From contig NZ_ATGG01000012.1 of assembly GCF_000413855.1 (NCBI RefSeq), positions 1 to 64,000 of the forward strand: 64,000 nucleotides of DNA, in the 5' to 3' direction. Shown piece by piece: positions 46,330 to 56,042 of the stretch (positions within the stretch are counted from its first letter, which is position 1; every line of letters starts with the position of its first letter). The position numbers and the translations under genes were made by a program. This DNA is from Acinetobacter gyllenbergii CIP 110306 = MTCC 11365 (GTDB lineage: Bacteria > Pseudomonadota > Gammaproteobacteria > Pseudomonadales > Moraxellaceae). Under the pieces are notes generated by a model. The model made no database searches. It worked only from the letters and a program-made list of their open reading frames with translations, and had not been told where the DNA came from.

Positions 46330-46954
46330 TTGATGATCCTCCCGTATGCGGGTTTAAATGCTCTAAAGCAATTCTGAGTCCCTGAATTGCGCGGTGGTAA
46401 TGTGTTTTCACACTGCCTTCACTGCAATCCATAATCTGTGCTGTGGTCATTGTATCGAAACCTTCCCACGCTCTAAGCATAAATGCTTGTTGTTGACGGA
46501 CGGGTAATTGATTGATCGCCGCTTGAATTTCCTCCATCGTGACTTCTTGATCAAGAAACTCGAATGGGTTAGGGGTTGATTCATCGATAACATCAATAAT
46601 TTCTTCGTCATCATCTAAACTAATTTTTTTAAATAATGAGAATGGACTGGCGCGGCGAGCTTCTTTGCGTCGCCAGTCTTGAAGTTTATTATTTAATATG
46701 GTGTAGAACAGGGGATACCATTCTTCAGTACTTTTATCTGCATATGATTTGTGCAATGAAATGAAAGCTTCTTGCACTAAATCCATCGCAATGCCTTGTT
46801 GTCCCTGCGTTGCGCTTTCCATCATAACCAAGGCACGACCTGTAACGTCTTGCATAAAAAAACGCAGACGTTGTTCAACGGTACTGCGATCAGTACTGTT
46901 TTCGGTTCGAGCCTGTTTCGGTGCTAAATCCATAGAGATGGAAAATCCTGTCAT
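46316..46954 (-). CDS. ECF-type RNA polymerase sigma factor
   Basis: This 212-residue sigma factor has region 2 (DLVQEAFISLHKSY, then FYTILNNKLQDWRRKE) and region 4 (INQLPVRQQQAFMLRAWEG...EGSVKTHYHRAIQGLR). An acidic linker of about 45 residues lies between them, with no region 1 or 3. It probably directs a small regulon and its own operon. The ribosome site GGTGGG, five bases upstream, lies inside an inverted repeat (46960-47008), which hints at translational control. Confidence 0.9.
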   Translation of the reverse strand: MTGFSISMDLAPKQARTENSTDRSTVEQRLRFFMQDVTGRALVMMESATQGQQGIAMDLVQEAFISLHKSYADKSTEEWYPLFYTILNNKLQDWRRKEARRASPFSLFKKISLDDDEEIIDVIDESTPNPFEFLDQEVTMEEIQAAINQLPVRQQQAFMLRAWEGFDTMTTAQIMDCSEGSVKTHYHRAIQGLRIALEHLNPHTGGSSNEKR

Positions 46955-46959
46955 GGATA

Positions 46960-47008
46960 CCCACCATTAATTCCAATTCATTAATCATATAACGTTGAAA
47001 ATGGTGGG
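46960..47008 (-). promoter_or_regulatory. Inverted repeat covering the sigma-gene ribosome site
   Basis: CCCACCATT (46960-46968) and AATGGTGGG (47000-47008) are perfectly complementary, 31 bases apart. In the mRNA the first-transcribed arm could pair with the arm that holds the Shine-Dalgarno GGTGGG. The loop contains an AT-rich TTATAT-like element, so a DNA operator overlapping the promoter is the alternative. Confidence 0.55.
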
Positions 47009-47092
47009 CGCGTTGACAACTTAAGCAATTATTTTTAGTAGTGTAATTGATTTTCTCAGTAAAAAAATCGTAATTAAAATAATTTAACGTTT

Positions 47093-47869
47093 TTACTGAC
47101 GTTGACGAACCATTTCAAAAAAGCATACTGAGCCTGCAATTGCGACATTAAGTGACTCTTGTCCACCAGGTTGAGGGATCGCCACTGCTTGAGCATGCTC
47201 AAGTGCATAGTCACTCGCACCTTGACCTTCGTTGCCTAAAATCCAGACGCATGCTTGAGTTAAATCTTGGCTATATAAGCTGGTTGAGCGATGTGAACTG
47301 GTCACAAAAACTGGAATTTGAAATTTTGGAAGAATATCCGTGAGCTGGAAGTTTTCAAAACATTGAAGACTAAAATGAGCACCCATCCCTGCTCGAAGCA
47401 CACGTGGAGACCACAGTGCAGCTGAACCTTGTGTACAAATCACCTGTTTGATATTTGCAGCGGCTGCAGAGCGGAGGAGTGTACCTACATTTCCAGGATC
47501 TTGAACATTTTCTAGAATTAAAGTGTCGGCCTTAAAATCAATGGTAGCAGCAGTTTTGGGCAGGTCGACAATCGCTAGACATGGAAGGGTTGTGCCTAAT
47601 GTGCTTAAATCTTTATACAGGACTTCACTGATAACGAAGATGTGGGCTTGATGGAGTTCAATCACCTCTTGTAAATCTGGATGTTCTAAGGCTTGTTCGG
47701 TGGTAAATAAAGAAAATATTTTTTTCTGCTGTTGCAACCAAGCCAAGCACAGATGTGTACCTTCTAGAACGGTTTGCTGATGTTTTTTTCGGGCACTGTT
47801 GAGCTCGATCAGACCACGCAAATGTTTGATTTTTGCATTGTCTTTGGATTCTAGGAAAATAACCGCCAT
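47093..47869 (-). CDS. TrmH/SpoU family RNA methyltransferase
   Basis: This enzyme of about 258 residues methylates ribose 2'-OH in rRNA or tRNA. The three SPOUT motifs are present: NVQDPGNVGTLLRS, LGNEGQGAS and IPQPGGQESLNVAIAG. An N-terminal substrate-binding domain precedes them. The exact nucleotide target is unknown. ATG 47869 is chosen over an upstream TTG at 47884. Confidence 0.9.
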   Translation of the reverse strand: MAVIFLESKDNAKIKHLRGLIELNSARKKHQQTVLEGTHLCLAWLQQQKKIFSLFTTEQALEHPDLQEVIELHQAHIFVISEVLYKDLSTLGTTLPCLAIVDLPKTAATIDFKADTLILENVQDPGNVGTLLRSAAAANIKQVICTQGSAALWSPRVLRAGMGAHFSLQCFENFQLTDILPKFQIPVFVTSSHRSTSLYSQDLTQACVWILGNEGQGASDYALEHAQAVAIPQPGGQESLNVAIAGSVCFFEMVRQRQ

Positions 47870-47886
47870 AAGATAAACATCCAAAA

Positions 47887-47912
47887 GGGCATCATAACTT
47901 TATAATGCCCTG
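47887..47912 (-). terminator. Weak terminator between fbp and the methyltransferase gene
   Basis: AGGGCAT / ATGCCCT 7-bp stem with a 12-base loop; read on the minus strand it is followed by TTTTGG. It overlaps the leader of the downstream gene. Confidence 0.4.
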
Positions 47913-47926
47913 ATTATAAAAAGTAA

Positions 47927-48898
47927 TTAGTGGTAGCTTGTTACGCGTTCTACTTCGTTTTTAGAGCCAATAATAACAGGAACACGTTGGTGTAGTTCTG
48001 TTGGTTGGATATCCATAATACGAACACGACCTGTTGTAGACGCGCCACCTGCTTGTTCAATCAGCATGCTCATTGGGTTTGCTTCATACATCAAACGTAA
48101 GCGGCCTGCTTTCTTCGGATCTTTTAAATCGTAAGGGTAAAGGAAAATACCACCACGGCATAGAATACGGTGAATATCACCGACCATACATGCAACCCAA
48201 CGCATATTAAAATCTTTTTCACGGACTGATGTTTTACCCGCTAAAAGCTCATCAATATAACGTTTCACAGGGTTTTCCCAGTGACGTTGATTTGATGAGT
48301 TAATTGCAAACTCTTGTGTATCTGCAGCAACTTGTACTTGTTCAGTGGTTAATAAGAAACTTTGCGTGGTTGGATCGAAAGTAAAGAACACCACACCTGC
48401 GCCCACAGTAAGCGCTAACATGGTCGAAGGACCATAAAGCACATAACCCGCAGCAACTTGTTCAGTACCTGCTTGCATAAAGTCGGCAGATTGAGTCACA
48501 GCATTCTTTGCAGGAAGGATAGAGAAAATCGTACCCACACACATATTAATGTCGATGTTGCTTGAACCATCGAGTGGATCGAATAAAACCAGATATTTAC
48601 CATTTTCCTGAGCAGGGGTGAAATCATCTAACTCTTCTGAAGCTAGACCGCCGACTTGAGGATGCGCTTTTAATGCATCAATCAGGTAATCATTTGAAAT
48701 AACATCGAGTTTCTTTTGTGTTTCACCTTGCACATTTTCATTGCCTGCGCTACCCAAAATACCAGCTAAAGCACCTTTTTGTAATGCTTGGTCAATGGTT
48801 TGGCATGTTGAAGCAATAGTTTCGATCACTTGTGCCAACTCTGGAGTCAAATTCCCATTTTGTTGTTCTAGGTATTGGGTCAAATTAAGGTTTGACAT
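47927..48898 (-). CDS. fbp: Fructose-1,6-bisphosphatase class I
   Basis: Fbp hydrolyses fructose 1,6-bisphosphate in gluconeogenesis, essential in organisms such as Acinetobacter that grow on organic acids. The 323-residue protein has the metal-binding [10 protein letters not shown] and the sugar-phosphate region RYIDELL...GGIFLYPYD. All class I landmarks are present. Confidence 0.97.
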   Translation of the reverse strand: MSNLNLTQYLEQQNGNLTPELAQVIETIASTCQTIDQALQKGALAGILGSAGNENVQGETQKKLDVISNDYLIDALKAHPQVGGLASEELDDFTPAQENGKYLVLFDPLDGSSNIDINMCVGTIFSILPAKNAVTQSADFMQAGTEQVAAGYVLYGPSTMLALTVGAGVVFFTFDPTTQSFLLTTEQVQVAADTQEFAINSSNQRHWENPVKRYIDELLAGKTSVREKDFNMRWVACMVGDIHRILCRGGIFLYPYDLKDPKKAGRLRLMYEANPMSMLIEQAGGASTTGRVRIMDIQPTELHQRVPVIIGSKNEVERVTSYH

Positions 48899-49075
48899 AT
48901 TGAATAGCTCCGATTTAGCCGCGTCAAAAATTGATAAAAAAGAATGAGGGTATTCTAGATGAGATCGTGCAAAAATAAAAATTATCTTACTTTATTTATG
49001 TTGCTTTTATGATTACAAGCACGTTATTACATGCTATGTTGCATAGATACTAAACAGGATGTTTGGAGGTTAAAT

Positions 49076-49261
49076 ATGACAACCAAGAATTTTGAGGCAA
49101 CGCCCACGCCGAGCGAACCGATTAGCTTAGATACGATTTCCAAAGAAAATGTGCAGGATGCATGGAAACAGTATGAGGCCAAGCCAGAATACAAAGAGTT
49201 TAACAAGCATGATTTGATTGAGTCGATGCAAAACAAGTCTGACCCTCAATCTTCGTCTTGA
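49076..49261 (+). CDS. Small acidic protein of 61 residues
   Basis: From ATG 49076, with TTGGAGG six bases upstream, the product has 61 residues. The first third is polar and Thr/Pro/Glu-rich, then a helix-like charged part follows (ENVQDAWKQYEAKPEYKEF). No signal peptide or membrane segment. I do not recognise a family. It has its own strong terminator and ribosome site, so it is probably expressed. Confidence 0.65.
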   Translation: MTTKNFEATPTPSEPISLDTISKENVQDAWKQYEAKPEYKEFNKHDLIESMQNKSDPQSSS

Positions 49262-49271
49262 TGAATGATAT

Positions 49272-49300
49272 AAAAATGCTCACATGAAGTGAGCATTTTT
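49272..49300. terminator. Bidirectional terminator between the 61-residue protein gene and pal
   Basis: Perfect 12-bp stem AAAAATGCTCAC / GTGAGCATTTTT with ATGAA loop. Confidence 0.9.
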
Positions 49301-49319
49301 ATTTAAAGCACAACCACGA

Positions 49320-49886
49320 TTATTTTAATAGTGGTGGAACGGCTTCGTAGTTGATCTCTACACGGCGGTTTTCTTTCCATGCAGCTTCATCATGACCTGC
49401 GTTCACTGGCGATTCTTTACCGTAGCTAACTGCTTCAAGTTGCTGTGGGTTTACACCGTTGGTAATCAAAAAGCTTTCAACCGCTTTTGCACGGCGTTCG
49501 CCAAGTGCCATATTGTATTCACGTGTACCACGCTCATCGGTGTGACCTGTAAGGGCAACACGAGAGTTAGCATTGGCAACTAAGAATTGAGCATGTGCTT
49601 GAAGGGTTTGATAGTCTTCATTCGATAAGTCGCTGCTGTCATAGTTGAAGTGAACAACGCGCTTAGCCAAGAAGGCTTTATTTGCAGCAGTGACGCCTTT
49701 TGAAGATGCGCCCGCCAAGTTTTGCGCGTTTAATGCTGCATCTTCACTTAAACCATCTGTACTGACTGTGGTTGAGCCATTTGGATTGGTACCAGTGGTA
49801 ATATCAGCAGCAGGTTTACGACTTGCACAACCTGTGAATACAAGCGTAGCAGCAATCAGCGGAAGCGTAAGATATTTAATGTTCAT
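49320..49886 (-). CDS. pal: Peptidoglycan-associated lipoprotein Pal
   Basis: Pal is an outer-membrane lipoprotein that binds peptidoglycan and TolB. The 188-residue product has a lipobox (VFTGC, C20) and an OmpA-like domain with [10 protein letters not shown] and [17 protein letters not shown] 49886 is chosen because TTGGAG lies just upstream; an earlier in-frame start would spoil the signal peptide. It is the last gene of the tol operon, with no cpoB after it. Confidence 0.96.
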   Translation of the reverse strand: MNIKYLTLPLIAATLVFTGCASRKPAADITTGTNPNGSTTVSTDGLSEDAALNAQNLAGASSKGVTAANKAFLAKRVVHFNYDSSDLSNEDYQTLQAHAQFLVANANSRVALTGHTDERGTREYNMALGERRAKAVESFLITNGVNPQQLEAVSYGKESPVNAGHDEAAWKENRRVEINYEAVPPLLK

Positions 49887-49908
49887 ATGATTCTCCAATC
49901 GATTAAAC

Positions 49909-51192
49909 TTATTTTGGTGCCCAAGCTGGTTCACGAACTTCACCTTGTTCGCTTGGTAAATTCATGCGGAAACGGCCGTCAGTAGACATAACCGATAATA
50001 AACCACGGCTGCCTTCACGCGTTGCATAAACCACCATCTGTCCATTTGGTGAGAAGCTTGGTGATTCGTCTAAACTGGTCGGTGTGAGAATATTGGTGAT
50101 ACCGGTATTGATATCTTGGATTGCAACTTTGTAGTTACTGCCACTTGGACGGTGGACTAACGCAATCTTTTTACCGTCAGCACTTAAGGTTCCACGTGCA
50201 TTGAATGCACCTTTGAAGGTCAAGCGTTTGACCGAACTGTCATCAAAACTATAGCGATAAATTTGTGGTGAACCGCCACGGTCCGAGGTAAAGATAAATG
50301 ATTTACCATCGGGTGCATAACGTGCTTCAGTATCAATCGCAGTATCATTGGTCATGCGTTGAACTTGGCGTGTGCTTAAATCCATTTGATAAACTTCAGG
50401 GTTGCCATGCATTGAAGCAGTGAACAACATTGATTTACCATCTGGTGAGAAGCTTGGGGCACCATTCAATCCACGGAAGCTGGCTAAAACTTCACGCTGG
50501 CCTGTGGCTAAATCTTGTAAATAAATTGCAGGACGCTTAGTTTCAAATGACACGTATGCAATTTTCTTGGCATCTGGTGTCCAAGCAGGAGACAGAATAG
50601 GATCTCGTGAGGTCAGGACAGTTTTAGGTTGTTCGCCGTCTGTATCTGCAATCTGTAAGGTATAGCGCTGAGCAGGCGTGGCCTGATTACGCAGTACATA
50701 GGCAATACGACCGCTAAAATCACCTGCAATACCTGTCAATGCCTGATAGATGGTATCACTGATCATGTGGCCTGCTTGGCGAATACGTGAGCTAGGTACA
50801 GTCAGCACTTCATTGAGTAAATATTGTTGTTTTTGTACATCATAAAGTTGGTAATGAATTTCAAATGTGTTGGCATCAACGGCTTTCATTTGCCCAACGA
50901 CAACATAAGGCACACCTGCATTTTGCCAATCACCCGCTTGAACCTGATTAAGGCTTGCGGTTGCTGGTAAATTTTGAGATGCACTGGTAAAACGGCCTGA
51001 ACGATTTAAATCACGCTCGACAATCGGATAGATTGCGCTGTCATTAGCAAACGGTACAATTGCGATTTTCGGCGCTTGTTCAGGTGCTTTGGCAATTTCA
51101 AGCTGTAACTGCGCAAATGTTGCTGTTGGAACAACTGCGCTAATTGCTGCGAAAACTGCTAAGGAGAGTAGGTGTTTACGAGTCTTATCCAT
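49909..51192 (-). CDS. tolB: Tol-Pal translocation protein TolB
   Basis: TolB is the periplasmic beta-propeller that links TolA to Pal. This 427-residue protein has a signal peptide ending TATFA, an N-terminal alpha/beta domain, and repeated WD-like blades ([44 protein letters not shown]). ATG 51192 gives the usual start; an in-frame ATG at 51210 is also possible. The tolA-tolB gap holds a large hairpin. Confidence 0.95.
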   Translation of the reverse strand: MDKTRKHLLSLAVFAAISAVVPTATFAQLQLEIAKAPEQAPKIAIVPFANDSAIYPIVERDLNRSGRFTSASQNLPATASLNQVQAGDWQNAGVPYVVVGQMKAVDANTFEIHYQLYDVQKQQYLLNEVLTVPSSRIRQAGHMISDTIYQALTGIAGDFSGRIAYVLRNQATPAQRYTLQIADTDGEQPKTVLTSRDPILSPAWTPDAKKIAYVSFETKRPAIYLQDLATGQREVLASFRGLNGAPSFSPDGKSMLFTASMHGNPEVYQMDLSTRQVQRMTNDTAIDTEARYAPDGKSFIFTSDRGGSPQIYRYSFDDSSVKRLTFKGAFNARGTLSADGKKIALVHRPSGSNYKVAIQDINTGITNILTPTSLDESPSFSPNGQMVVYATREGSRGLLSVMSTDGRFRMNLPSEQGEVREPAWAPK

Positions 51193-51243
51193 AGTTACAA
51201 TTACTTGCATTCGTATTTTTGTGGCTGTTGATTATTTAACATA

Positions 51244-51276
51244 GTTACAGGCTTTGTGCTATTAAAAGCCTGTAAC
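51244..51276 (-). promoter_or_regulatory. 12-bp perfect inverted repeat between tolA and tolB
   Basis: GTTACAGGCTTT (51244-51255) and AAAGCCTGTAAC (51265-51276) flank a 9-base loop. There is no T run on the minus strand after it, so a simple terminator is unlikely. It may be an RNA processing or attenuation hairpin separating tolQRA from tolB-pal. Confidence 0.7.
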
Positions 51277-51291
51277 GTTAACTATTCATTA

Positions 51292-52683
51292 CTATTTTGC
51301 AGTAAAACTTGAAGTAAAGCTTCTAGCTTCACGGCGAGCAACTGGATCATCTGGCATTGGATAGGGTGCAGCAGCCCGAATTGCAGCCTCTACACTGGCT
51401 TTAACGTCTGGGTCACTTGCTGTTACCACAACTGATAAAACTGAACCACTATCGCTTAATGTCACGCGTGCGCTGGCACGTTGACCTGAAGAACCTGCTG
51501 GCATATTCCACGCACGATAGATTTTTTGTTCAAAATCTCGTTTCGCAGTTGATGCAACGCGTTTTGCATCGGCCTTTTTCTGAGCCGCTTCTTGTTCAGC
51601 TTTTTTGGCAGCTGCGGCTTTGGCATCTGCCTCAGCTTCGGCTTTACGTTTTGCATCTGCCTCAGCTTTTGCCTTAGCGTCAGCTTCGGCTTTGCGTTTG
51701 GCGTCTGCATCGGCTTTTGCCTTCGCATCTGCATTTGCTTTACGTTTTGCGTCAGCATCGGCTTTACGTTTAGCGTCTGCATCAGCTTTTGCTTTGGCGT
51801 CTGCATTCGCTTTGCGTTTCGCATCTGCCTCAGCTTTAGCCTTGGCATCAGCTTCGGCTTTACGCTTCGCATCTGCGTTGGCTTTCGCTCTCGCATCGGC
51901 CTCAGCTTTACGTTTTGCATCGGCTTCAGCACGTGCCTTGGCATCAGCTTCGGCTTTACGCTTCGCATCTGCGTTGGCTTTTGCTCTCGCGTCGGTCTCA
52001 GCTTTACGTTTTGCCTCAGCTTCAGCACGCGCCTTAGCATCTGCCTCAGCTTTGCGTTTAGCATCCTGTTGCGCTTGAAGTTTTGCGTTTTCGGCAGCTT
52101 TTTGCTGTCTTAATTTCGCATCTTGCTCCGCTTTTTGGCGCGCCTTAGCTTCAGCCTCTGCTTTTGCATTTTGTTCAGCTCTACGCTTCGTATCTGCTTC
52201 AGTCCTCGCTTTTGCCTCTGCTTGGCGTTTCGCTTCAGCGTCCGCACGTTGCTTTTGTGCTTGAGCTTCTGCAAGTTTACGTTGTTCTTCAACTTGCTGT
52301 GCACGAGCAGCTTCATCTGCTTTGCGTTTTTGCTCAGCAAGTTTGGCTTGCTGTGCCTGTTCAGTTTTTTGCTTTTCAGCCGCAAGTTGTTGTGCAGTTG
52401 GTGGCGGAGGGGTTACAGGAATATTTTCAGGAAGTGTTGTATCCACGACAGGGCTTTGCACTTCTTCTGCCTGATGTTCAGCAGAGACTTGTTGCTCAGG
52501 TTGCTGTAAAGACTGGGGTAAATCTTCTGGCTTCACCAAAATAGTGGTCAGTTTTTTAGGTTCTTCAGGGGGGTTACTCAAGCCTAAAAACAGTAAGCCA
52601 ACAATTGCGATTGCATGGACACCGAGTGTGAAACCCAGTGCAATCGCATTTTGTTTAAAAGGTGGCTCTTGAAATTTTTTCAT
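51292..52683 (-). CDS. tolA: Cell-envelope protein TolA
   Basis: TolA spans the periplasm from the inner membrane to Pal/TolB. The 463-residue protein has one membrane helix (14-36) and a Gln/Pro-rich linker. A long Ala/Lys/Glu/Asp helix (about 100-380) follows, then a C-terminal domain III with KRDFEQKIYRAWNMP. Residues 207-350 consist of 18 near-perfect 8-residue units (DAKRKAxA alternating with DAKAKAxA-like). The long antisense open frames here come from this repetitive coding and are not genes. Confidence 0.95.
   Translation of the reverse strand: MKKFQEPPFKQNAIALGFTLGVHAIAIVGLLFLGLSNPPEEPKKLTTILVKPEDLPQSLQQPEQQVSAEHQAEEVQSPVVDTTLPENIPVTPPPPTAQQLAAEKQKTEQAQQAKLAEQKRKADEAARAQQVEEQRKLAEAQAQKQRADAEAKRQAEAKARTEADTKRRAEQNAKAEAEAKARQKAEQDAKLRQQKAAENAKLQAQQDAKRKAEADAKARAEAEAKRKAETDARAKANADAKRKAEADAKARAEADAKRKAEADARAKANADAKRKAEADAKAKAEADAKRKANADAKAKADADAKRKADADAKRKANADAKAKADADAKRKAEADAKAKAEADAKRKAEAEADAKAAAAKKAEQEAAQKKADAKRVASTAKRDFEQKIYRAWNMPAGSSGQRASARVTLSDSGSVLSVVVTASDPDVKASVEAAIRAAAPYPMPDDPVARREARSFTSSFTAK
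51634..52065. repeat. 24-bp (8-residue) tandem repeat inside tolA
   Basis: Eighteen in-frame units encode DAKRKAxA / DAK(A/R)(A/K)AxA, arranged mostly as 16-residue pairs. Two lone half pairs (residues 303-310 and 343-350) break the alternation and point to unequal exchange or slippage. The unit length is a multiple of three, so changes alter helix length without frameshift. Confidence 0.8.
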
Positions 52684-52686
52684 AGC

Positions 52687-53139
52687 TTATTTTAACGGCT
52701 CTGTCAGTAAGCCAACTTGAGTAAGGCCTGCTTCTTGTAGACTCGCCATCAGTGAAACAACTTCACCATAAGGACGAGATTTATCACCATTGACTAATAC
52801 AGTCAGTTGTTTATTGTCCTGTTCAGCTTGCGTCTGGGCTTCACTTAAAACAGTTTCAAGTTGTTCAAGCGAAAGGGGATCACTGCCTTTGTACTCTTGA
52901 TATTGCAAAAAGATATTGCCATCTTTACCAATGGTCACCATGGCTGGCATATCTTTGGATTCAATTGGATGATTGTTTGCTTGAGGTAAATCGACCTTAA
53001 TACCACTGGTGATCATGGGTGCTGTCACCATGAAAATGACCAACAGCACCAACATGACATCGATATAAGGAACGACGTTCATGTCGCTTTTCAGTGGTTT
53101 TTTAATCCGTTCAAAACGTCCAGATCGTTGAATCGCCAT
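52687..53139 (-). CDS. tolR: TolR, ion-channel component of Tol
   Basis: TolR with TolQ uses the proton gradient to energise TolA. The 150-residue protein has one helix with VPYIDVMLVLLVIFMVTAP carrying the conserved aspartate, then a periplasmic domain. It shares one base with the tolQ stop and lies three bases before tolA. Confidence 0.96.
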   Translation of the reverse strand: MAIQRSGRFERIKKPLKSDMNVVPYIDVMLVLLVIFMVTAPMITSGIKVDLPQANNHPIESKDMPAMVTIGKDGNIFLQYQEYKGSDPLSLEQLETVLSEAQTQAEQDNKQLTVLVNGDKSRPYGEVVSLMASLQEAGLTQVGLLTEPLK

Positions 53140-53837
53140 TATGCATCTTCCTGTGTCGTTCCAATCGCTTGACGCTGTAAAAGGGCAACCATTTCTTCTG
53201 CAAATAATGCACGATCTGAATAAGTTGCTTCACCTTTAGCGGTAAAGTGGTTAAACGCAAGTACAGCAGGAATTGCTGCAAATAAACCAATCGCTGTTGC
53301 AATCAGGGCTTCTGCAATACCAGGTGCAACAGTTGCCAAAGTCACTTGGTCAACAGCAGCAAGACCGATAAAGGCATTCATGATGCCCCAAACTGTACCG
53401 AACAGGCCGATATAAGGCGCAACTGAACCAATACTGGCAAGCGCACCTAAACCGACTTCCAAGCCGCCTTGATCACGGCTTAAGCCTACACGCAGGATAC
53501 GTTCAGTTCCCTCGATGGTTTGAGTGGTATCTGCTTTACGTTTTTGTAGCTTAAAAAACTCACCGAGGCCTTGATAGAAAATATCTTCTAGGCCACGGCG
53601 TTTAGAGTTCAGTTGAGCATTATTGTAAAGCGTATTTAATTCGGCACCTGACCAGAACATTTTTTGAAAATGCTCATCCTCTTGTTCTGCTTTTTTAAAG
53701 CCCATATATAATTTGGCAATTAAATACCAGCTATAAATTGAAGAGAGTAGCAGGATCAGCATGACCAGTTGTACAACAGGACTTGCTTGTAAAATTAGGT
53801 CAGAAATATGCAGGGAAGATTCTAAGTTAGTTGCCAT
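53139..53837 (-). CDS. tolQ: TolQ, ion-channel component of Tol
   Basis: The 232-residue MotA/ExbB-family protein has three membrane helices and a conserved block GLFGTVWGIMNAF in the third-helix region. It forms the proton channel with TolR. It follows ybgC by 24 bases, and its stop overlaps tolR by one base. Confidence 0.96.
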   Translation of the reverse strand: MATNLESSLHISDLILQASPVVQLVMLILLLSSIYSWYLIAKLYMGFKKAEQEDEHFQKMFWSGAELNTLYNNAQLNSKRRGLEDIFYQGLGEFFKLQKRKADTTQTIEGTERILRVGLSRDQGGLEVGLGALASIGSVAPYIGLFGTVWGIMNAFIGLAAVDQVTLATVAPGIAEALIATAIGLFAAIPAVLAFNHFTAKGEATYSDRALFAEEMVALLQRQAIGTTQEDA

Positions 53838-53861
53838 AAGTTGCTGTGCCGAAAGTTTATT

Positions 53862-54269
53862 TTAGTCCTGTGCTAATTCTTTTTGAATCAGATCACGAAT
53901 TTCATCAGGAAGTCTACGTGGCATTAACTCTTTGTTTAAACATGCCAACACAACCTCACCTGAAGCCAGCAAGATTTCACCACGATAAATATTTTGTTGC
54001 AACACAAAAGATGCGGCTTTACACGAAATAACACGTGCTGTAACGGTAATTAAATCATCCATTAATATTGGGCGTACATATTTAACAGCAATTTGATGTA
54101 CTACGAAGTTGTAATCTTTTTGATGCCAATAATGGTCAACACCTGCTGCACGTAACCATTCGGTACGAGCACGCTCCATAAAACGGATATGATTGGCATG
54201 GTAAACGATACCGCCTGCATCTGTATCTTCGATATAAACGCGAATGTTGAACTCAAAATGATTTGCCAT
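53862..54269 (-). CDS. ybgC: YbgC-type acyl-CoA thioesterase
   Basis: This 135-residue hotdog protein has the family active site YIEDTDAGGIVYHANH. YbgC often heads the tol operon and hydrolyses short acyl-CoAs. It is preceded by a 91-base gap that could hold a tol promoter. Confidence 0.94.
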   Translation of the reverse strand: MANHFEFNIRVYIEDTDAGGIVYHANHIRFMERARTEWLRAAGVDHYWHQKDYNFVVHQIAVKYVRPILMDDLITVTARVISCKAASFVLQQNIYRGEILLASGEVVLACLNKELMPRRLPDEIRDLIQKELAQD

Positions 54270-54360
54270 GATAAAAATCCATTCTTGATACGAGGTGTTG
54301 AATAGTGTCGCAGTTTAGCATATTGATTTTTGGGGCAAATGGCACAACAGATCAAGCAAG

Positions 54361-55023
54361 CTATTCGTTTGAGTTTTTATCTAAGATTAAAGTCTGCGTT
54401 GCATAATCTTCTAAATGTTCAGCAAAATAGCCTGCAACAATCAAGGTTTTTAGAGGATCATCTTTTACTTTATTGTATTGAATGTAATCTTTTACACGGT
54501 CGTATAGCATACATAAACCTAAAAAACCAACTGCAAAAATGATAAATACCAACCATTCTGGGGCTTGGTTAAATAAGTAAAGTGAAATGCCGAGCATACA
54601 GCAACTGATCAATAGAATTGCCAAGTTTTTAAAAGTCAGTATAGGTTTGCGCGGTGGGCGATGTTCCTCGACCATCTGCTTTAGATCGTCTTGAAAGCAT
54701 AATGAAATAAAGATTGTAGCGTGTGTATGGTCAAAGGCAAGGCTTGTGAGTGACCAGTCCAAATGTGAGCTAATGTTGAATTGTTCAAGCTGCTCACTAG
54801 AAAGGGAAACAGCTTGTTGTGTTGAATCGACAAGTTGACAAGAGAGTGACAATGCAGAATGAGCTTGGAGAAGCGCATCTAAAAATTGTCTTTGTTCTTG
54901 GCGATATTCCGAAAACATCACATATCGAGGCAACTCTTCGATAGGCGGTAAATCAGAAATAACGTCTTGATACGATACTTTAATTCTTTCTATAAGTTGT
55001 TGTTCATCTAGGGTTTGAGTCAT
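54361..55023 (-). CDS. Uncharacterised protein with two membrane helices
   Basis: This 220-residue protein has a soluble N-terminal part (1-125), two membrane helices (131-151 and 156-174) and a charged C-terminal tail. I do not recognise a family. It starts 13 bases after ruvB and lies ahead of ybgC, so it bridges the ruv and tol gene sets. Confidence 0.75.
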   Translation of the reverse strand: MTQTLDEQQLIERIKVSYQDVISDLPPIEELPRYVMFSEYRQEQRQFLDALLQAHSALSLSCQLVDSTQQAVSLSSEQLEQFNISSHLDWSLTSLAFDHTHATIFISLCFQDDLKQMVEEHRPPRKPILTFKNLAILLISCCMLGISLYLFNQAPEWLVFIIFAVGFLGLCMLYDRVKDYIQYNKVKDDPLKTLIVAGYFAEHLEDYATQTLILDKNSNE

Positions 55024-55036
55024 GATTTATCTATAT

Positions 55037-56035
55037 TTATGATTCAGGTGGTGTCATACCAAATTGTAAATATGCCATATTGGTTGCAATACGGCCACGT
55101 GCGGTACGCATCACATAACCTTGTTGAATCAAATAGGGCTCAATTACGTCTTCAAGCGTTCCGCTATCTTCCGCCATGGCTGCGGCTAAGGCTTCAACAC
55201 CAGTTGGTCGACCCTCAAAGCGTTCCAGTAACATACTGAGATAACGCCGATCGAGCGTATCTAAACCTGCTTTATCGACATTGAGCATGTCCAAAGCCCG
55301 TTGCGCCATATCCTGAGTCACTTCACCAGTGCCTTTGACTTGGGCATAGTCACGGACACGACGTAATAATCGATTGGCAATACGGGGCGTCCCACGTGCA
55401 CGACGGGCGATTTCTGTTGAACCTTCATGAGTAATCGGCACATCCATTAGGTTCGCTGAACGGGTCACGATATGGGTCAGGTCTTCAACTGAATAGAACT
55501 CTAAACGCTGTACAATCCCAAAACGGTCACGTAACGGGGAGGTGAGCAAACCTGCACGTGTTGTGGCTGCGACTAAAGTGAAGGCTGGCAGATCGAGCTT
55601 GATTGAACGAGCCGCAGGGCCTTCACCAATCATAATATCCAGTTGGTAATCTTCCATGGCTGGATAGAGAATCTCTTCAATCACGGGTGAAAGACGATGA
55701 ATCTCGTCAATAAACAGCACATCACCTTCTTCTAGATTGGTGAGCATTGCGGCTAAGTCACCAGCACGTTCCAATACTGGGCCAGAAGTTGATTTTAAAT
55801 TACCGCCCATTTCTCTTGCGATAATATTCGCCAATGTGGTTTTACCTAAACCTGGTGGACCAAAGATCAAGGTATGATCCAGTGCTTCACCACGACCACG
55901 CGCTGCACCAATGAAGATTTCCATTTGCTCACGAACCACGGGCTGACCAATATAGTCAGCCAATGAGGTTGGGCGAATGGCACGATCAAAATGATCTTCA
56001 GGCTTTTCTGTTCCGCTAATAAGACGATCTTGCAT
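55037..56035 (-). CDS. ruvB: Holliday junction helicase RuvB
   Basis: RuvB drives branch migration of Holliday junctions with RuvA. The 332-residue AAA+ protein has Walker [11 protein letters not shown], Walker [10 protein letters not shown] and a winged-helix C-terminal part with a GGVEAL-like GVEALAAA stretch. It lies seven bases after ruvA. No ruvC is in the window. Confidence 0.98.
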   Translation of the reverse strand: MQDRLISGTEKPEDHFDRAIRPTSLADYIGQPVVREQMEIFIGAARGRGEALDHTLIFGPPGLGKTTLANIIAREMGGNLKSTSGPVLERAGDLAAMLTNLEEGDVLFIDEIHRLSPVIEEILYPAMEDYQLDIMIGEGPAARSIKLDLPAFTLVAATTRAGLLTSPLRDRFGIVQRLEFYSVEDLTHIVTRSANLMDVPITHEGSTEIARRARGTPRIANRLLRRVRDYAQVKGTGEVTQDMAQRALDMLNVDKAGLDTLDRRYLSMLLERFEGRPTGVEALAAAMAEDSGTLEDVIEPYLIQQGYVMRTARGRIATNMAYLQFGMTPPES

Positions 56036-56042
56036 ATATCTA

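Noticed and set aside
51592..52544. Long plus-strand open frames opposite tolA, rich in Phe, Ala and Ser
   Set aside because: They are the complement of the Lys/Ala/Glu-rich repeat codons, with no ribosome sites and no membrane-protein pattern beyond composition bias.
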